Shown here piece after piece: positions 1-10,833 of a stretch of DNA of 64,000 bases (positions are counted from its first letter, which is position 1; each line of letters begins with the position of its first letter). A program made the position numbers and the translations under genes. The notes beneath the pieces are model-generated. The model saw nothing but the letters and a program-made list of their open reading frames with translations. It was not told where the DNA came from and searched no databases. Source of the stretch: Saururus chinensis (taxonomy: Eukaryota; Streptophyta; Magnoliopsida; Piperales; Saururaceae); contig CP141144.1 of assembly GCA_035235625.1 (NCBI GenBank), positions 43,026,014 to 43,090,013 of the forward strand, read 5' to 3'.

Positions 1-1459
1 CAGTGCCCAAGCCTTTCTCCGATGCATCCATCTCCACCACAAACGGCCGACTAAAATCTAGTAAGAGCAAGACCGGGGCAGACGCCATGGTCTGCTTGAG
101 CTCTTCGATGGCTATTTGGGCCGCTGGCGTCCATACGAATGCCCCCTTCTTCAACAGTTCTGTAAGAGGACGAGCCAACTCGCCGTACCGAGGGATAAAC
201 CAACGATAATAACCTGTAAGGCCAAGAAAACCCCGGAGTGCCCGGACACATGATGGAGTCGGCCAGGAGAGCATAGCGGCCACTTTGACCGTTCTGGGAA
301 ATAATGTGACCCAAATACTCAACCTGCGGGCTGCCAAATGAACACTTCAAATGCTTCAGAAATAAGGAATTAGCACGCAATATAGAGAAAACTGACCTGA
401 GATGCATCAAGTGTTCTTCCTACGACCAACTGTACACCAGGATATCGTCAAAGAAGACCAATATGTGGCGACAAAGAAAGGGCCAAAAAATATCATTCAT
501 AAGAGGCTGGAACATGGAGGGGGCGTTGGTCAAACCAAAAGGCATGACCAAGAACTCAAAATGGCCATCGTGAGTCCGGAATACTATCTTGTGTACATTA
601 GGAGGCTGCACACAAATCTGGTGATACCCGGAAAGAAGATCGAGCTTACTAAAGACGCTGGCACCTATAAATTCATCCAACAACTCTTCAATCACAGGGA
701 TGGGATACTTATCTTTGACAGTGATAGCATTCAAAGCACGGTAATCCACACAAAATCGCCACGAGCCATCTTTCTTGCGAACCAACAGCACAGGAGACGA
801 ATAAGAGCTCGTACTAGGACGAATGATGCTGGACTGTAGCATGTCCGCCACCAGCCGTTCTATCTCAGACTTCTGGATGTGAGGATAATGGTATAGGCAG
901 ACATTGGCTAGTGCCGCCCCTGGAATAATGAAAATCTGGTGGTCATGAGGCCGGACGAGAGGCAGCCCCTGCAGCTCTGCAAACAAATCCTCATGTTTTG
1001 TCAGTAGCACCTATAAATCAGATGGAATCCGATCCTGTGGGACGTCCATAATAGCCCGCTGCTACAAAAGAAGTCCCTGAGGGGCAAACCGGAAGAAGGA
1101 GCTCATGTCCTGGGCCGAAAGAAGAGTGCCAGGCCGTGACCCCTCCAACCGAACCTGCTGTCCATGATGCTCGAATTCCATCACCATATCCCAAAAATTT
1201 CACACCACATCACCCAATTCCTGCAGCCACTGTACTCCCAAGATGACATCCGCCCCTTTTGTGGGCAATAAGAAAAGGTCAGTGACAAATGCGTTACCCT
1301 GAATCGAAAGGGTAATCTGAGCGCACACACCGGACTCAGCATTGGCCTAGCTGCCCTTAACAGTGTAGCGATGTCCGGGCACAAATTTTTCATCACAACA
1401 AAAGCACAACCCCTTCGCCCGGCGTTCGTCCATCTGGGCAGGGGTGAGGCAATGAACAA
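1..1459 (-). pseudogene. Ty3/gypsy pol: zinc knuckle, protease, RT, start of RNase H
   Basis: One minus frame holds, in order, the zinc knuckle (CFCCDEKFVPGHRY, last Cys replaced by Tyr), a protease C-terminal part (ADVILGVQWLQELG), and RT with VLLVRKKDGSWRFCVDYRAL, the SKLDLLSGYHQI block, VMPFGLTNAPSMFQ and the catalytic FFDDILVY. In-frame stops are TAG 1347-1349, TGA 1200-1202, TAG 1062-1064, TAG 1011-1013 and TAG 420-422. After VEYLGHIIS, near 280-300, the frame shifts. The thumb ([18 protein letters not shown]) and the RNase H start ([12 protein letters not shown], at the very window edge) are in another frame. The protease active-site triplet is not visible. The element is dead as an autonomous copy. 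Confidence 0.92.
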
Positions 1460-2565
1460 TTGGAATGGGCGCTGCTGCCAGTAGCCGGATTGCTAGAAGA
1501 AGCCGCCATAGGATTAGAGCTCAGTACAGACCGGGGTGGAGGTCTCAAGCGTCCACCCCTGCGCTGCCGGGTCAACTTTTCCTCCTCAATACGTGCATGA
1601 CGCACCACATCCCGCATACTTGTGCAAGGGAAGTGGCACATCTGCTCTAAAATTTTTGGTTTTAACCCCCGCTTGAACGTGTCCACCAGGGCGGCCATCG
1701 GCCATTCCGGAAGTCTGTTGGCGATTTTCATGAATTTTGTATAGTAGGCACGCACAGTAGTGGCCTGGCGCTGGGCGGACAGCATCTCATTGAAGTCCTG
1801 AAATTCATTCGGGCCGAACTGTATGTAGATCTCGTCAGAGAATGCTGCACATGTAGGATAGCGCACCTCTTTCTCAAAGTTCTGGAACCAAACCAATGCA
1901 TTGCCATCCAAGTGAAAGGCCGCGATGCGCAGACACTCCGTCTCAGAGTGTGTTCCCTGATAGGAGAAGAACTTCTCCACTTTGTACAACCATTCCATTG
2001 GGTCAACATCACCATTATAATGGGGGAACTATAAACGAGCAAGACGAGGTTCAGCCCCCCCTCGGGCCCTGCCGCGATGCTCTGGATAATCGTCCCACTC
2101 ATCCTCTGTGTCCGGGAACTGATTGTGGGGGGGCGGCACCATAGGGGCATTCTCTCGAACACCTGGTGTGCCTCGCATATCCCTGGCCTGGCGTCGCCCC
2201 TCTGGTGCTGGAATGCCATGGGCGAAGCGTGGTGGGCCAAGGAAGACTCGTGTGTCGACGTCCACGGGCGCCAGAGGGCAGGAGAAGGCCGGCTCAACAG
2301 CCTGGGACGGGCCGCCCTTCTCCAAGACAACAGGAGGCGGTCCTGGCAGGATGGGCGCTGTGCGCCCAAGAGCTTCGCCCTTGACCGTGCTTGCCATATA
2401 CGATGTTAGAACCTCCAGCGCTGCCATGATTTTGTCGAGTTTAACATCGCTAGCTGTTGCAGGAGGGTCGGCCTTCTGGCTGTCCGCAGAAGCAAGCGCT
2501 GATGCTGGAACCTCCTTCTCCGGCTGAACCTCAGGAACAGCAGTAGATTGCTTACCTCGAGCCAT
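1457..2565 (-). pseudogene. Ty3/gypsy gag, interrupted by a stop codon and a frame change
   Basis: The reading begins at ATG 2565 (MARGKQST...), with a polar Pro/Ala-rich leader of about 178 codons. It continues in the same frame after a TAG at 2029-2031 into a classic retrotransposon gag core: EWLYKVEKFF, FHLDGNALVWFQ, then an Arg/Lys-rich segment after VRHARIEEEKLTRQRRG. The TAG lies in the conserved FP-YNGD-P approach to the core, where the family normally has a sense codon, so it is a simple nonsense change. The frame then runs off at about 1393-1500. The matching zinc-knuckle sequence (CFCCDEKFVPGHRY) is in the next frame, so a frameshift separates core and knuckle. Gag would form the virus-like particle that packages element RNA in the cytoplasm. 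Confidence 0.88.
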
Positions 2566-2581
2566 GTCCGGGAATCGTACT

Positions 2582-2593
2582 GCTCCGATACCA
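2582..2593 (-). other. Primer binding site, initiator tRNA-Met type
   Basis: On the minus strand this reads TGGTATCGGAGC, complementary to the 3' end of plant initiator tRNA-Met except for one base (A to G at position 8). It lies 16 bases ahead of the gag ATG and one or two bases inside the LTR end, as expected for a minus-strand priming site. Confidence 0.8.
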
Positions 2594-2594
2594 A

Positions 2595-2885
2595 TGATGT
2601 GCCCGATGCAGGCACAATCGATACCTAGGAGTACTACGCAGTGAAACGGAAGAAATAGAGAAGAAAGGGGAGAAATTGGAATTCAATACTTGCATAACTC
2701 TGAAAAGAAAGGAGATCGCCCCATATAGGGGACGACCAGTCCCCTAGGGAGTCGCACCAACCCAACCCAGGCTGGCCCATTTCCCCAGGGACGCATGCCA
2801 GTCAATGGTTCAGCTAACCCGGGCCACTGACTGAACCAACCCAAAATACATCTAAATATCCATAATACTAACTATTACAATAACA
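2595..2885 (-). repeat. 5' LTR of the gypsy element (short, about 290 bp)
   Basis: The inner edge is set by the primer binding site: on the minus strand the LTR ends ...GCACATCA one base before it. The outer edge is less certain; a minus-strand TG start (TGTTATTGTAATAG) lies near 2885. The sequence between is non-coding. The partner LTR would be left of the window, so the ends cannot be checked by comparison. Confidence 0.6.
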
Positions 2886-2940
2886 AATCGTCCAAAGCAA
2901 CTATGGAAATAATAAAGTAAAGGTTAAACACTAATCCTTC

Positions 2941-3720
2941 GCTAACTGGTTGAGTTTGGTCATCGTGCACAACACATATATTGATGATTTGTTTGATCAG
3001 TTACAGCAGGCTCAATTGTTCTCCAAGGTTGATTGAGGTTGAGCTACTATCAACTCCGTAGTCTACTGGATGATGTGTCTAAGACAACTTTTTAGACACA
3101 TTATAGGCAAGCATGAGAAAGTGGTATGAGATGGGTTAGCAGAAAATTTTGTGTGTCCTCTAAGGCTAGAAAGTGGATTAACAACAGATGTGAAACATTC
3201 CATACAAGCATCTTAGATAAGAGTGTGGCATTGCCTCTTCTTGAATCTATGTGGATAGTGTCGGAGTATGTGGACGTGTTTCCTAGTGACCTATTGGAGT
3301 ATGCAAATGTGTTTCCCAGTGACTTGTCGGGGTTGTCTTTCAAGAGAGAGATTGAGTTTCACATTAATCTTCTTAAGGGTATGTCTCTTATCTTTAAGGC
3401 CCCATACCGCATGGCTCCCGCCAAACTCAAGGAGCTCAAGTCTCAACTACAAAATTTGATGGATAAGGGGTATATTCGACCGAATGCATCTCTTTGAGAC
3501 ATACTGATCCTCTTCATTAGAAAGAATGATAGTTCCCTTAGGCATTGCATCAATTACCAGATGTTGAATAAGTTAACCATCAAGAACAAATATCCCTTAT
3601 CATGTATTAATGATTTGTTTGATCAATTATAGCAAGCTTAGGTGTTCTCTAAGATTGACTTGAGGTTGGGTTACTATTAGCTTCATATTCGTCCCAATGA
3701 TGTGTCTTACAAACTATAAT
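2941..3720 (+). pseudogene. Ty3/gypsy reverse transcriptase fragments, partly duplicated
   Basis: From about 3200 the plus strand reads an N-terminal RT region: DVFPSDL, EIEFHINLLKG, APYRMAPAKLKELKSQLQ, LMDKGYIRPNASL, then a TGA and, in the same neighbourhood, [39 protein letters not shown]. Stops interrupt the reading and the YxDD catalytic block is missing. A second, diverged copy of the DDLFDQL...FSKVD block lies upstream at about 2970-3090, in the same direction. The fragment is on the opposite strand from the 1-2885 element and differs from it in sequence, so it comes from a different insertion. Confidence 0.85.
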
Positions 3721-4080
3721 GTCCATAATTTTTTAACTATTTTTTGTAATTTTTTGTGATTTTTCATATTATTTTCGGTAGGAAAATATGACGCTTCAAT
3801 ATATTTATCTTTGTGTATTTACTTTGGTATTATACCCATAGAATCTGGTGTGGGGATTAGTCACATGCCTCATGGAGGTTAGCATGTGGTGGGGATATAA
3901 AAGATAAAAAAGGATATATAAATCTGGAATCAGTCGCGCATTCTAGAAAGTTCAAAACATCAAGAAGCATGGAACGTCTAGAACGTTTAGAGAGAAACCT
4001 GAGAGTTACTGATCACTCCATCGTGCCTCATTCGTCTTCAGATTCCCCGTGTTCTTACCAAAATCCACTTCACCCATTTC
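3720..4080 (+). repeat. Dispersed repeat, copy 1 (LTR-like, also at 62690-63090)
   Basis: This segment aligns base for base over most of its length with 62690-63090 in the same direction. Shared blocks include the T-rich start, GGTATTATACCCATAGA, a TATAAATCTGGAATCA block, a TTCTAGAAAG/TTCCAGAAAG block and TTTAGAGAGAAACC. The TATA-like stretch followed by a conserved leader fits an LTR promoter region, but no clean TG/CA ends or PBS were found, so it may also be the 5' end of another element type. It directly follows the gypsy RT fragment. Confidence 0.7.
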
Positions 4081-4930
4081 TCAACATAAATATATCATGC
4101 ACATATATTTCTCAATAAAAATATTCACCTTCCAACATTAAGTGCATCAACCACACACACCATCCTCCATATCTATGCAAATCATACTATAATTACATGT
4201 GCAACATAAGTTCTATTATTTCTGCACAATATATGTCAATGAGCATTATCTTCTATACACATGAAACAATAAATAATAAATATTTTCAATTAAAAAAAAT
4301 ATTTCTGCTCATCAAGGCTGAAGCACCTGTGATATGATGAACACGTACTTCACTTTATTATATACTCTAGATAGCCTATGATGGCTTAGATATGTTGTAA
4401 CTTTAGGACTTAAGATTATGTTTATTTTAGAGGTTGTGTATATTGTATTGGACTAAAATTTTAATTAATCTCTTTTACCTTCTTTTATTTATAATCTTAT
4501 AAAAGCACACATTATGTACTTCAATGAGCAAAATCCAAGATAGGTCTATCCTCTTCATCGTCATGCCACATTCCAACTTCTTAGACTAGGTTAGGGTCAA
4601 GCAGGGTATGGCGAGGATTGATACTATAAAGTAGTAAATGAAGAGGTTATTATAACCATATATTCATCCATAGTAGATTTAGTATTCTCTACTTGTGGAA
4701 TTAGGCATTGCCAAACTAGGGGTAAATATAATTGTCCCTTCTAATTTTGTTTTCCTATTACATAAGCACTATTATGTAAATTATTCGTGTTATTGTGTCT
4801 TGTGCTATCATTTGTGTTTACACATACTCAAAATAACTATTAGTCCCCGGGTAAGACCACTAAAACATCAATATTGGCAGCGGCTCTCCTGGTTGGTGAT
4901 ACATAGATTTGTGCTGAGCGGGACAAAGTG
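4081..4930. other. AT-rich intergenic stretch without a recognised gene
   Basis: Short open frames here have no recognisable domain. Nothing beyond AT-rich sequence is visible. Confidence 0.6.
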
Positions 4931-5290
4931 ATCTATGGGACAAAGTCTATTAGCCACCATGTCTTTCAGACTTTCGCAACAGCCTTTATCAAGAGGTAGG
5001 GCAATCAACGTGTGTGTCTTGCTTTCTTACTGAAAAATGGTTCAGGATCATCTCCTATCGCATTATCCGCAATATTCTGATGGACCCGCTCTACTTCAGT
5101 AGTCTCCCAGTTAATGACATCATCCATACACGCGGGGAGCATGCAAACTCAGTCCTCTCAGTATCTACCGAAAATAACAAGTTGCACCTATATATTTACG
5201 TCTTGCATGCTGATCTGTTTGTTGTACAAAGTCTGTATTCAGAGAAAAAGATCCTCAATTTCTCAAGGCAGTCCTAGCTGGGGACGTCCA
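4931..5290 (+). pseudogene. Truncated tandem copy of the 5' region of the ankyrin gene
   Basis: The segment repeats, with divergence, about 5495-5815 of the downstream ankyrin gene. TATTAGCCACCATGTCTTTC matches TATTATCCACCATATCTTTC, both are followed by a TGCTTTCTTACT block, and the last part, AAGATCCTCAATTTCTCAAG, matches the start of the coding region, ATGGATCCTCAACTTTCCGA. The initiator ATG is AAG here. The match fades just after the CTAGCTGGGGACGT block (5276-5289). It therefore holds upstream sequence plus roughly the first 15 codons, without the ankyrin repeats or membrane part. It could come from an unequal exchange in a locus that once had more copies. Confidence 0.7.
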
Positions 5291-5769
5291 TACATTCTAA
5301 AAAGCAAGCTAGCTGATAGAAAGCTCATTGATAAATTTATTAATCAGACAGAAAGGCAATCACCGTGATAGACATATAAGTAATCTCACCATGACTGGTT
5401 GAATAAATACACTAAAAAAAAATTAGACTGACAAAACTAGGCTTGAACTGAAGTCCAAAATTCGGACAAAATCGACAATGGAATGTTCAAACGAACCCCA
5501 CTATTATCCACCATATCTTTCCGGAAATTTTCCTATTTTTGGAGCTTCCTCCAAATTAATAGGAGGTGGGCCGATCCAATAAGTGCGTTGCTTTCTTACT
5601 CAGAAGTCATTACCATCTGCTATCACATCATGTGCAATTATGATAGACTCAGGATCAATGCATATCAGTTGATTCAGTATCAACTACAACTATCTGGTTA
5701 TCTGGTTGCTTCTATATATTTGCGCCTTCCCTTCTGCTCTGTTGTATGTACTCCTCTGTAACCAGAGAA

Positions 5770-7983
5770 ATGGATCCTCAACTTTCCGAGGCAGCCCTAG
5801 CTGGGGATGTGACTATGTTGCATGAAATACTAGAAAATCGTTCAACTGCTCTCCACAGAGTGTCGATCGCCACAAGTGGAGAGACTCCTCTTCATATAGC
5901 TGCTTTGCTTGGCCACTTGGAATTTGTGAAGGCAGTGCTGGCTCGAAATCCTGCATTAGCCCGTGAGCCAGATGAGCAAGGTTCCTCTCCACTGCACTTG
6001 GCTGCAGCAAATGGCCACATCCAAGTGGTTGAAGAGCTGTTGAAGGTCGGCAGTGACCTCTGCTTGCTGCGAGACAAAGGCGGAAGAATACCAGTTCATG
6101 TTGCTGCCATGAAAGGAAGGGTTGATGTCTTGGCCAAATTGATTGACAAAAAACCAGAGTCTATTCGGAAAGTAACAGATGGGGGAGACACGGTTCTCCA
6201 TCTGAGTGTGAAGGCAAACCAGCTCCAAGTTGTAGAGTTCCTGGTGGGAAGACCGGATGTTAACGACCTGCTGAACTTTCAGGATCACAAGGGCAATACT
6301 GTTCTGCACCTTGCAACGGCTAGCAAACAAATTCAGGTAATCTACCAAGCCATTTCGTCAGCTAAAGCCAACGATTTCGAGTTCAAATAAAAATGTTTAA
6401 TTTTAAGAAAAGTTATTGAACCCGCAGCTATTTTTTTGTTGATAATGTCTCACTTCTACTAACTTTTTTTCTCGTCTTTTTTATTACTCTCTTCCCCATG
6501 TGACTCCCTCATGTATGCCCTCCTCCTTCTCTTCATCCTTCAGTCTGCACCGATCATGCTTTCACTCCCATTTAGCCGGCTGAAGGAAAGAGGAAGAGGA
6601 GGAAAATACCGCATTTTTTACCACATTTAGTAGGGCTGAAAAGACATTGGCCAAGCGTCGGTTGGAAGGAGGTGGTGATGGAAGGGCTCATAGGAGTGAG
6701 GGAAGGGTGAACCGGAAAGACGATACCCATGATGACTCAGGCACTTGTGTGGAGGAAGGAGGAGTAATGTGAAATATATTTGTGGATGATAATAGCAGTG
6801 TTCAAATACTGTTTTTCCGAGTAAAATTCAATTTAATTAATTGTGTAAATGACGAGTCGAATAAAAAAAAACATCCGATTGGCTGATTTTTAAAACCATG
6901 GTCCTAGCACAACACACAGTCCTTATGTACCATGTTAGATGGCTATCATACTATATTGCATGGTCACGGACTTTCGTATTAGAGCTCAGGCTAGCCGCGA
7001 AGAGGCCTTCTATTATCGTTGGACATTCTAATGCTTCTGTGTGCATGCAGGCCACAAGACTACTGTTGAAGAGGTCAGGAATAGATGTGAATGCCACAAA
7101 CCGGAGGGAAGCCACAGCCCTTGATGTACTACTTGAGTCACCCCGTGAGCACGGCGATGTGCAACTGGAGCACATTATTCTTGAAGCCGGGGGGAGACTT
7201 GGAAGGTGCCCATCCTTGCCCCTGACTCATGATGTGACAAATCTAACCAATCTTGCGGGAGAAGCTGGGCCGGAGGATTTGAAGAAACCAACCACACAGC
7301 CCGTTGCTAGGGAAGAGAGCAGCAAGGGGCTCGACGACAGGCGTAACGCGCTCATGGTGGTGGCCACACTGATTGCTTCCATCACATTCCAGGCTGTACA
7401 GAACCCACCTCATGATAAGAAGGATGATTTTATTGAAAACAACGACCTAGTAAATTATTCACCTAACAATTCTCCGGTTTCCAGTTACGAACCCCAAACC
7501 ACTAAAATGAGTGTCATCGGCCTGCGGTCTGCGTTCAAGAGCTTCATGCTATTTGATGTGATTGCCCTCTCTGCTTCCATGAGCATAATACTCGTCTTAT
7601 TGCTTCTGAAGACTACTGATATGAATGCTAAGAACAGGAAGTTGCTGATGGCTATCATGGCGAGGGTTATGTGCGTGTCCATTTTCGCCACCGTAATGGC
7701 GTATTTCCAACTAGTGCTGTTCATTGCTCCCGTTGGGTTCTTTACATTCTGGATGCTGACGATTTTCTTACGTGGTTGGGTTCTGATCATGGCACTCGCC
7801 CTCTCGGCCCAACTCGTGCAAATACTGGTTCACTTGCTGGAGAAGATGCTGAAGCCGAAAATAAAAAGGATGTACCGCACAATCTTGTTCATCATGATTT
7901 TGGCAGGCGCATGTGTTGTCACCCAAAGTGCTGTTGCCGGGTTTTCTTATGAGATTACAGTGTACTCCTTTGCCGATTACTAA
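5770..7983 (+). CDS. Ankyrin-repeat membrane protein with PGG-type domain (ACD6/ITN1 class), two exons
   Basis: Coding parts are 5770-6336 and 7051-7983 (499 aa). The donor is CAG|GTAATC at 6337, the acceptor GCATGCAG|GCC ending at 7050, and the phase is 0. Residues about 36-190 hold four to five ankyrin repeats (GETPLHIAALLGH, GSSPLHLAAANGH, GRIPVHVAAMKGR, GDTVLHLSVKAN, GNTVLHLATASK). The last repeat continues over the junction into DVNATNRREATALDVL. A linker follows, then DRRNALMVVATLIASITFQA (residues 285-304), which is the start of the PGG domain, and further hydrophobic helices near 355-376, 390-412, 415-445 and 463-485. Family members sit in the plasma or ER membrane and act in salicylic acid-linked defence or ROS/ABA signalling; the role here is inferred. 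Oddly, the usual NPPGG motif reads NPPHDKK. The start ATG 5770 (GAAATGGA) is preferred over an upstream in-frame ATG at 5746 because MDPQLSEAA matches typical family starts. Confidence 0.85.
6337..7050 (+). other. Intron of the ankyrin gene (714 bp)
   Basis: The intron is bounded by GTAATC and GCATGCAG. If unspliced, the frame closes after another 17 codons at 6388-6390. The interior contains a purine-rich stretch (6575-6760) and no recognised element. Confidence 0.75.
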
Positions 7984-8583
7984 ACCTGTAGTTCCCATCC
8001 CTGTCTTGCATGCATTTATAACTCCCTCCTTTCCATATTGTAGTTGCATCGTTCCATTTGCATCCCTACTTTCGACTAAATAGCAGCCCTTATTCTCTTT
8101 CCTCGTGGTCCCACAAACCTTCCTTGGTTGGTTTACAGACCTAGAAGGAGGAAAAACAAATCAATATGATAAATAAAACCCTGACCACGCTATATAGGAT
8201 CCTAGCATTACTATGTAGCATGGTCAAGGAATTTTGTCTTCAACCACCATTATGAATATATTTTTCACAACAAATATAGGGCGACTAATTAAATCGTCAA
8301 TGAGAAAGTAGGGAGGGTAATCAAATTTGCCTAAGCAAAAAATTTGCCAATGCATCTCTTGCTATTGTTTGCTTATCCAAAAATTATGTCTAATGACAAT
8401 TACTTGGAAAGGGGACTTGAAGTCCCAAATTTGTTCAATGCGACTAGTGAGTCTTCATAGAGGTTGCAAGTTGGGATTGTTAGATGTATATGAATTGACT
8501 AGATTATCACTTACAGGTAAAGCATCACAGGGATAAAGTATAAGGTAAATAATAAAATATTTAAAGATAAAAAATGTACCCTG

Positions 8584-8585
<2 letters not shown>
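7984..8585. other. 3' flank of the ankyrin gene, no further gene seen
   Basis: This is AT-rich sequence after the stop codon. No domain-bearing frame is visible. Confidence 0.55.
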
Positions 8586-8666
<81 letters not shown>

Positions 8667-8667
8667 C
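8586..8667. repeat. Compound microsatellite (TA)n(CA)n
   Basis: An uninterrupted TA run of about 65 bases (8586-8650) passes directly into a CA run of about 16 bases. Its length in the assembly may not be exact, because such runs slip in sequencing. Confidence 0.97.
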
Positions 8668-8689
8668 AAGTTTTCTTCATATAAGAATG

Positions 8690-8947
8690 AATGAGGAAAT
8701 TTTAAATTGACAAGTGAGTGAAGATACTATGCATATATATAACCTCATGATGACTATTCCCATCAAATGAACACCAATAAATGGCTTCACATATTCACCC
8801 CTTCATAACCGACCAAATTAATTCTAAATCTCTATTTTAATCAATACAAAATATGACTTATTTTTAAATAATTTTTATTTTTTTATGACTTTTGGGTTTC
8901 CTATGGGGTCTACATGTGGGGACACACTAACCTTCTCCCACTTGTTC
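8690..8947 (-). repeat. 3' LTR start and polypurine tract of the copia element
   Basis: On the minus strand, CAAGTGGGAGAAGG (about 8947-8930) is a typical copia polypurine tract. It is followed by a TGTGTCCCCACATG-type LTR start. The LTR continues to lower coordinates towards the microsatellite. Its far end is not defined. Confidence 0.65.
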
Positions 8948-9318
8948 AAACATAGAGATATGTCATAATGTATACTCCCACTTATACCCACAAAGGCTGA
9001 AAAAATAAAACAAATCATAAAAATTCTAAAAATCTAGAAATTTAGACTTTACAAATCATATGGGCTCACAATTTTCGAAAAAACTTCTTAGTCGTGGAAG
9101 GGGTAATCCGAATAGGTCGATACAACAGTGATTATCAATAAGGGTCGGTCAGTCAAAATACTCATTTATGCGGTATTAGGATGACATGGTCATTATATCA
9201 ATAACCCTACTAACATGACCTCTAAATGATTTTAGTATAGCTTGGACATAAATATTACAAGCAATCAAAACTTCAGACTTTATTGCTACTTTGAAAATTG
9301 AATGAAGATCAATAAAAT

Positions 9319-10588
9319 AACTATAATTAACTATAGGTTTCTTTGCTGAATGAAACATAATGTGGTTCTTAAGTCAGAATATCATTACAAAATATCTACA
9401 ACCAAATATACATCCTCCCACTAACTTAAACGTCAGAAGAAACTCTTACACCCATACCATATGAGTGTTCTTTAAATACTCTAAGGGGTAAGTCTTTTGT
9501 CAAATGATCAACTAACATCTTGTCAGTGTTAATGTGTTTAATATAGATTTAATGATATTCTCCACTCTTTCTCTAACAATAAGATACTTAATGTCTATAT
9601 ACATCGATATGGTTGAACAGTTGTTGTGTTTAGAGAAGAGTATAGCTGCAAAGTTGTCACAATGAATTTTTAGTAGTCAAATACCATTATCTGATGAAGT
9701 TTCAAGTACCAATGTCTGGGTACTTGAAACATAATGTGGTTCTTAAGTTAACTATAATTAACTATAGGTTTCTTTGCTGAATGAAACATAATGTGGTTCT
9801 TAAGTCAGAATATCATTACAAAATATCTACAACCAAATATACATCCTCCCACTAACTTAAACGTCAGAAGAAACTCTTACACCCATACCATATGAGTGTT
9901 CTTTAAATACTCTAAGGGGTAAGTCTTTTGTCAAATGATCAACTAACATCTTGTCAGTGTTAATGTGTTTAATATAGATTTAATGATATTCTCCACTCTT
10001 TCTCTAACAATAAGATACTTAATGTCTATATACATCGATATGGTTGAACAGTTGTTGTGTTTAGAGAAGAGTATAGCTGCAAAGTTGTCACAATGAATTT
10101 TTAGTAGTCAAATACCATTATCTGATGAAGTTTCAAGTACCAATGTCTGGGTACTTGAAACATAATGTGGTTCTTAAGTTAACTATAATTAACTATAGGT
10201 TTCTTTGCTGAATGAAACATAATGTGGTTCTTAAGTCAGAATATCATTACAAAATATCTACAACCAAATATACATCCTCCCACTAACTTAAACGTCAGAA
10301 GAAACTCTTACACCCATACCATATGAGTGTTCTTTAAATACTCTAAGGGGTAAGTCTTTTGTCAAATGATCAACTAACATCTTGTCAATGTTAATGTGTT
10401 TAATATAGGTTTAATGATATTCTCCACTCTTTCTCTAACAATAAGATACTTAATGTCTATATACATCGATATGGTTGAACAGTTGTTGTGTTTAGAGAAG
10501 AGTATAGCTGCAAAGTTGTCACAATGAATTTTTAGTAGTCAAATACCATTATCTGATGAAGTTTCAAGTACCAATGTCTGGGTACTTG
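9319..10588 (-). repeat. 431-bp tandem triplication inside the copia RNase H / 3' end
   Basis: Copies begin at 9319, 9750 and 10181 with exactly 431-bp spacing; the third stops at 10588. Copies 1 and 2 look identical along the shared length, and copy 3 differs at two sites near 10387 and 10409. Each copy carries, on the minus strand, the end of copia RNase H: CDNFAAILFSK, HIDIKYL-like YIDIKYLIVRERVENI and DMLVDHLTKDLP, with stop codons, followed by the non-coding tail. Near-identity shows that the amplification is much younger than the decay of the element. Confidence 0.95.
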
Positions 10589-10599
10589 CTTCAATCTAT

Positions 10600-10828
10600 A
10601 AATAGATTTTTAGAGCTTACAAACTAAATTCTAATTCTCACCTTTTTTTAAAATATTATAGTTGCTTCATGTACACTTCATTTTCTAGGTCTTCATTTAA
10701 GAAGGTTATTTTGACATCCATTTAATTTAATTTAAGATTATAATGAATTATTAAAGCCATGATCACTCTAAGTAAACCTTTCTTAGAAATTGGAGAGAAA
10801 GTGTCATTATAGTGCTCTTTCTATGTGT
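10600..10828 (-). pseudogene. Copia reverse transcriptase fragment
   Basis: The minus strand reads KEHYNDTFSPISKKGLLRVI, then MDVKITFLNEDLENEVYMKQ, the highly conserved N-terminal blocks of copia RT (family form DVKTAFLNGDLEEEVYM). Stops follow. The frame resumes on the other side of the solo LTR at 12310 with GKIERYKIRLIAKG, the residues directly upstream in the family. Confidence 0.85.
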
Positions 10829-10833
10829 ATATT

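Larger units (their letters stand above)
1..2885 (-). mobile_element. Ty3/gypsy retrotransposon, 5' half (LTR, PBS, gag, pol), decayed and cut by the window edge
   Basis: Read on the minus strand, the order is LTR (about 2885-2595), primer binding site (2593-2582), gag (from 2565), zinc knuckle, protease, reverse transcriptase and the start of RNase H at the window edge. This order, with RT directly after protease and no integrase between them, is the Ty3/gypsy order. The gag and RT sequences look like those of plant chromovirus-type elements, but the chromodomain end lies outside the window, so the lineage is inferred. Several in-frame stops and at least two frame changes show it cannot encode a working polyprotein. 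Confidence 0.9.

Noticed and set aside
2077-2527. Plus-strand frames over the gypsy gag leader
   Set aside because: Antisense shadows of a GC-rich gag region; no domain.
5014-5368. Small plus-strand genes of 84-87 codons
   Set aside because: They fall in the broken copy of the ankyrin gene's 5' region and do not share a frame with the ankyrin protein.
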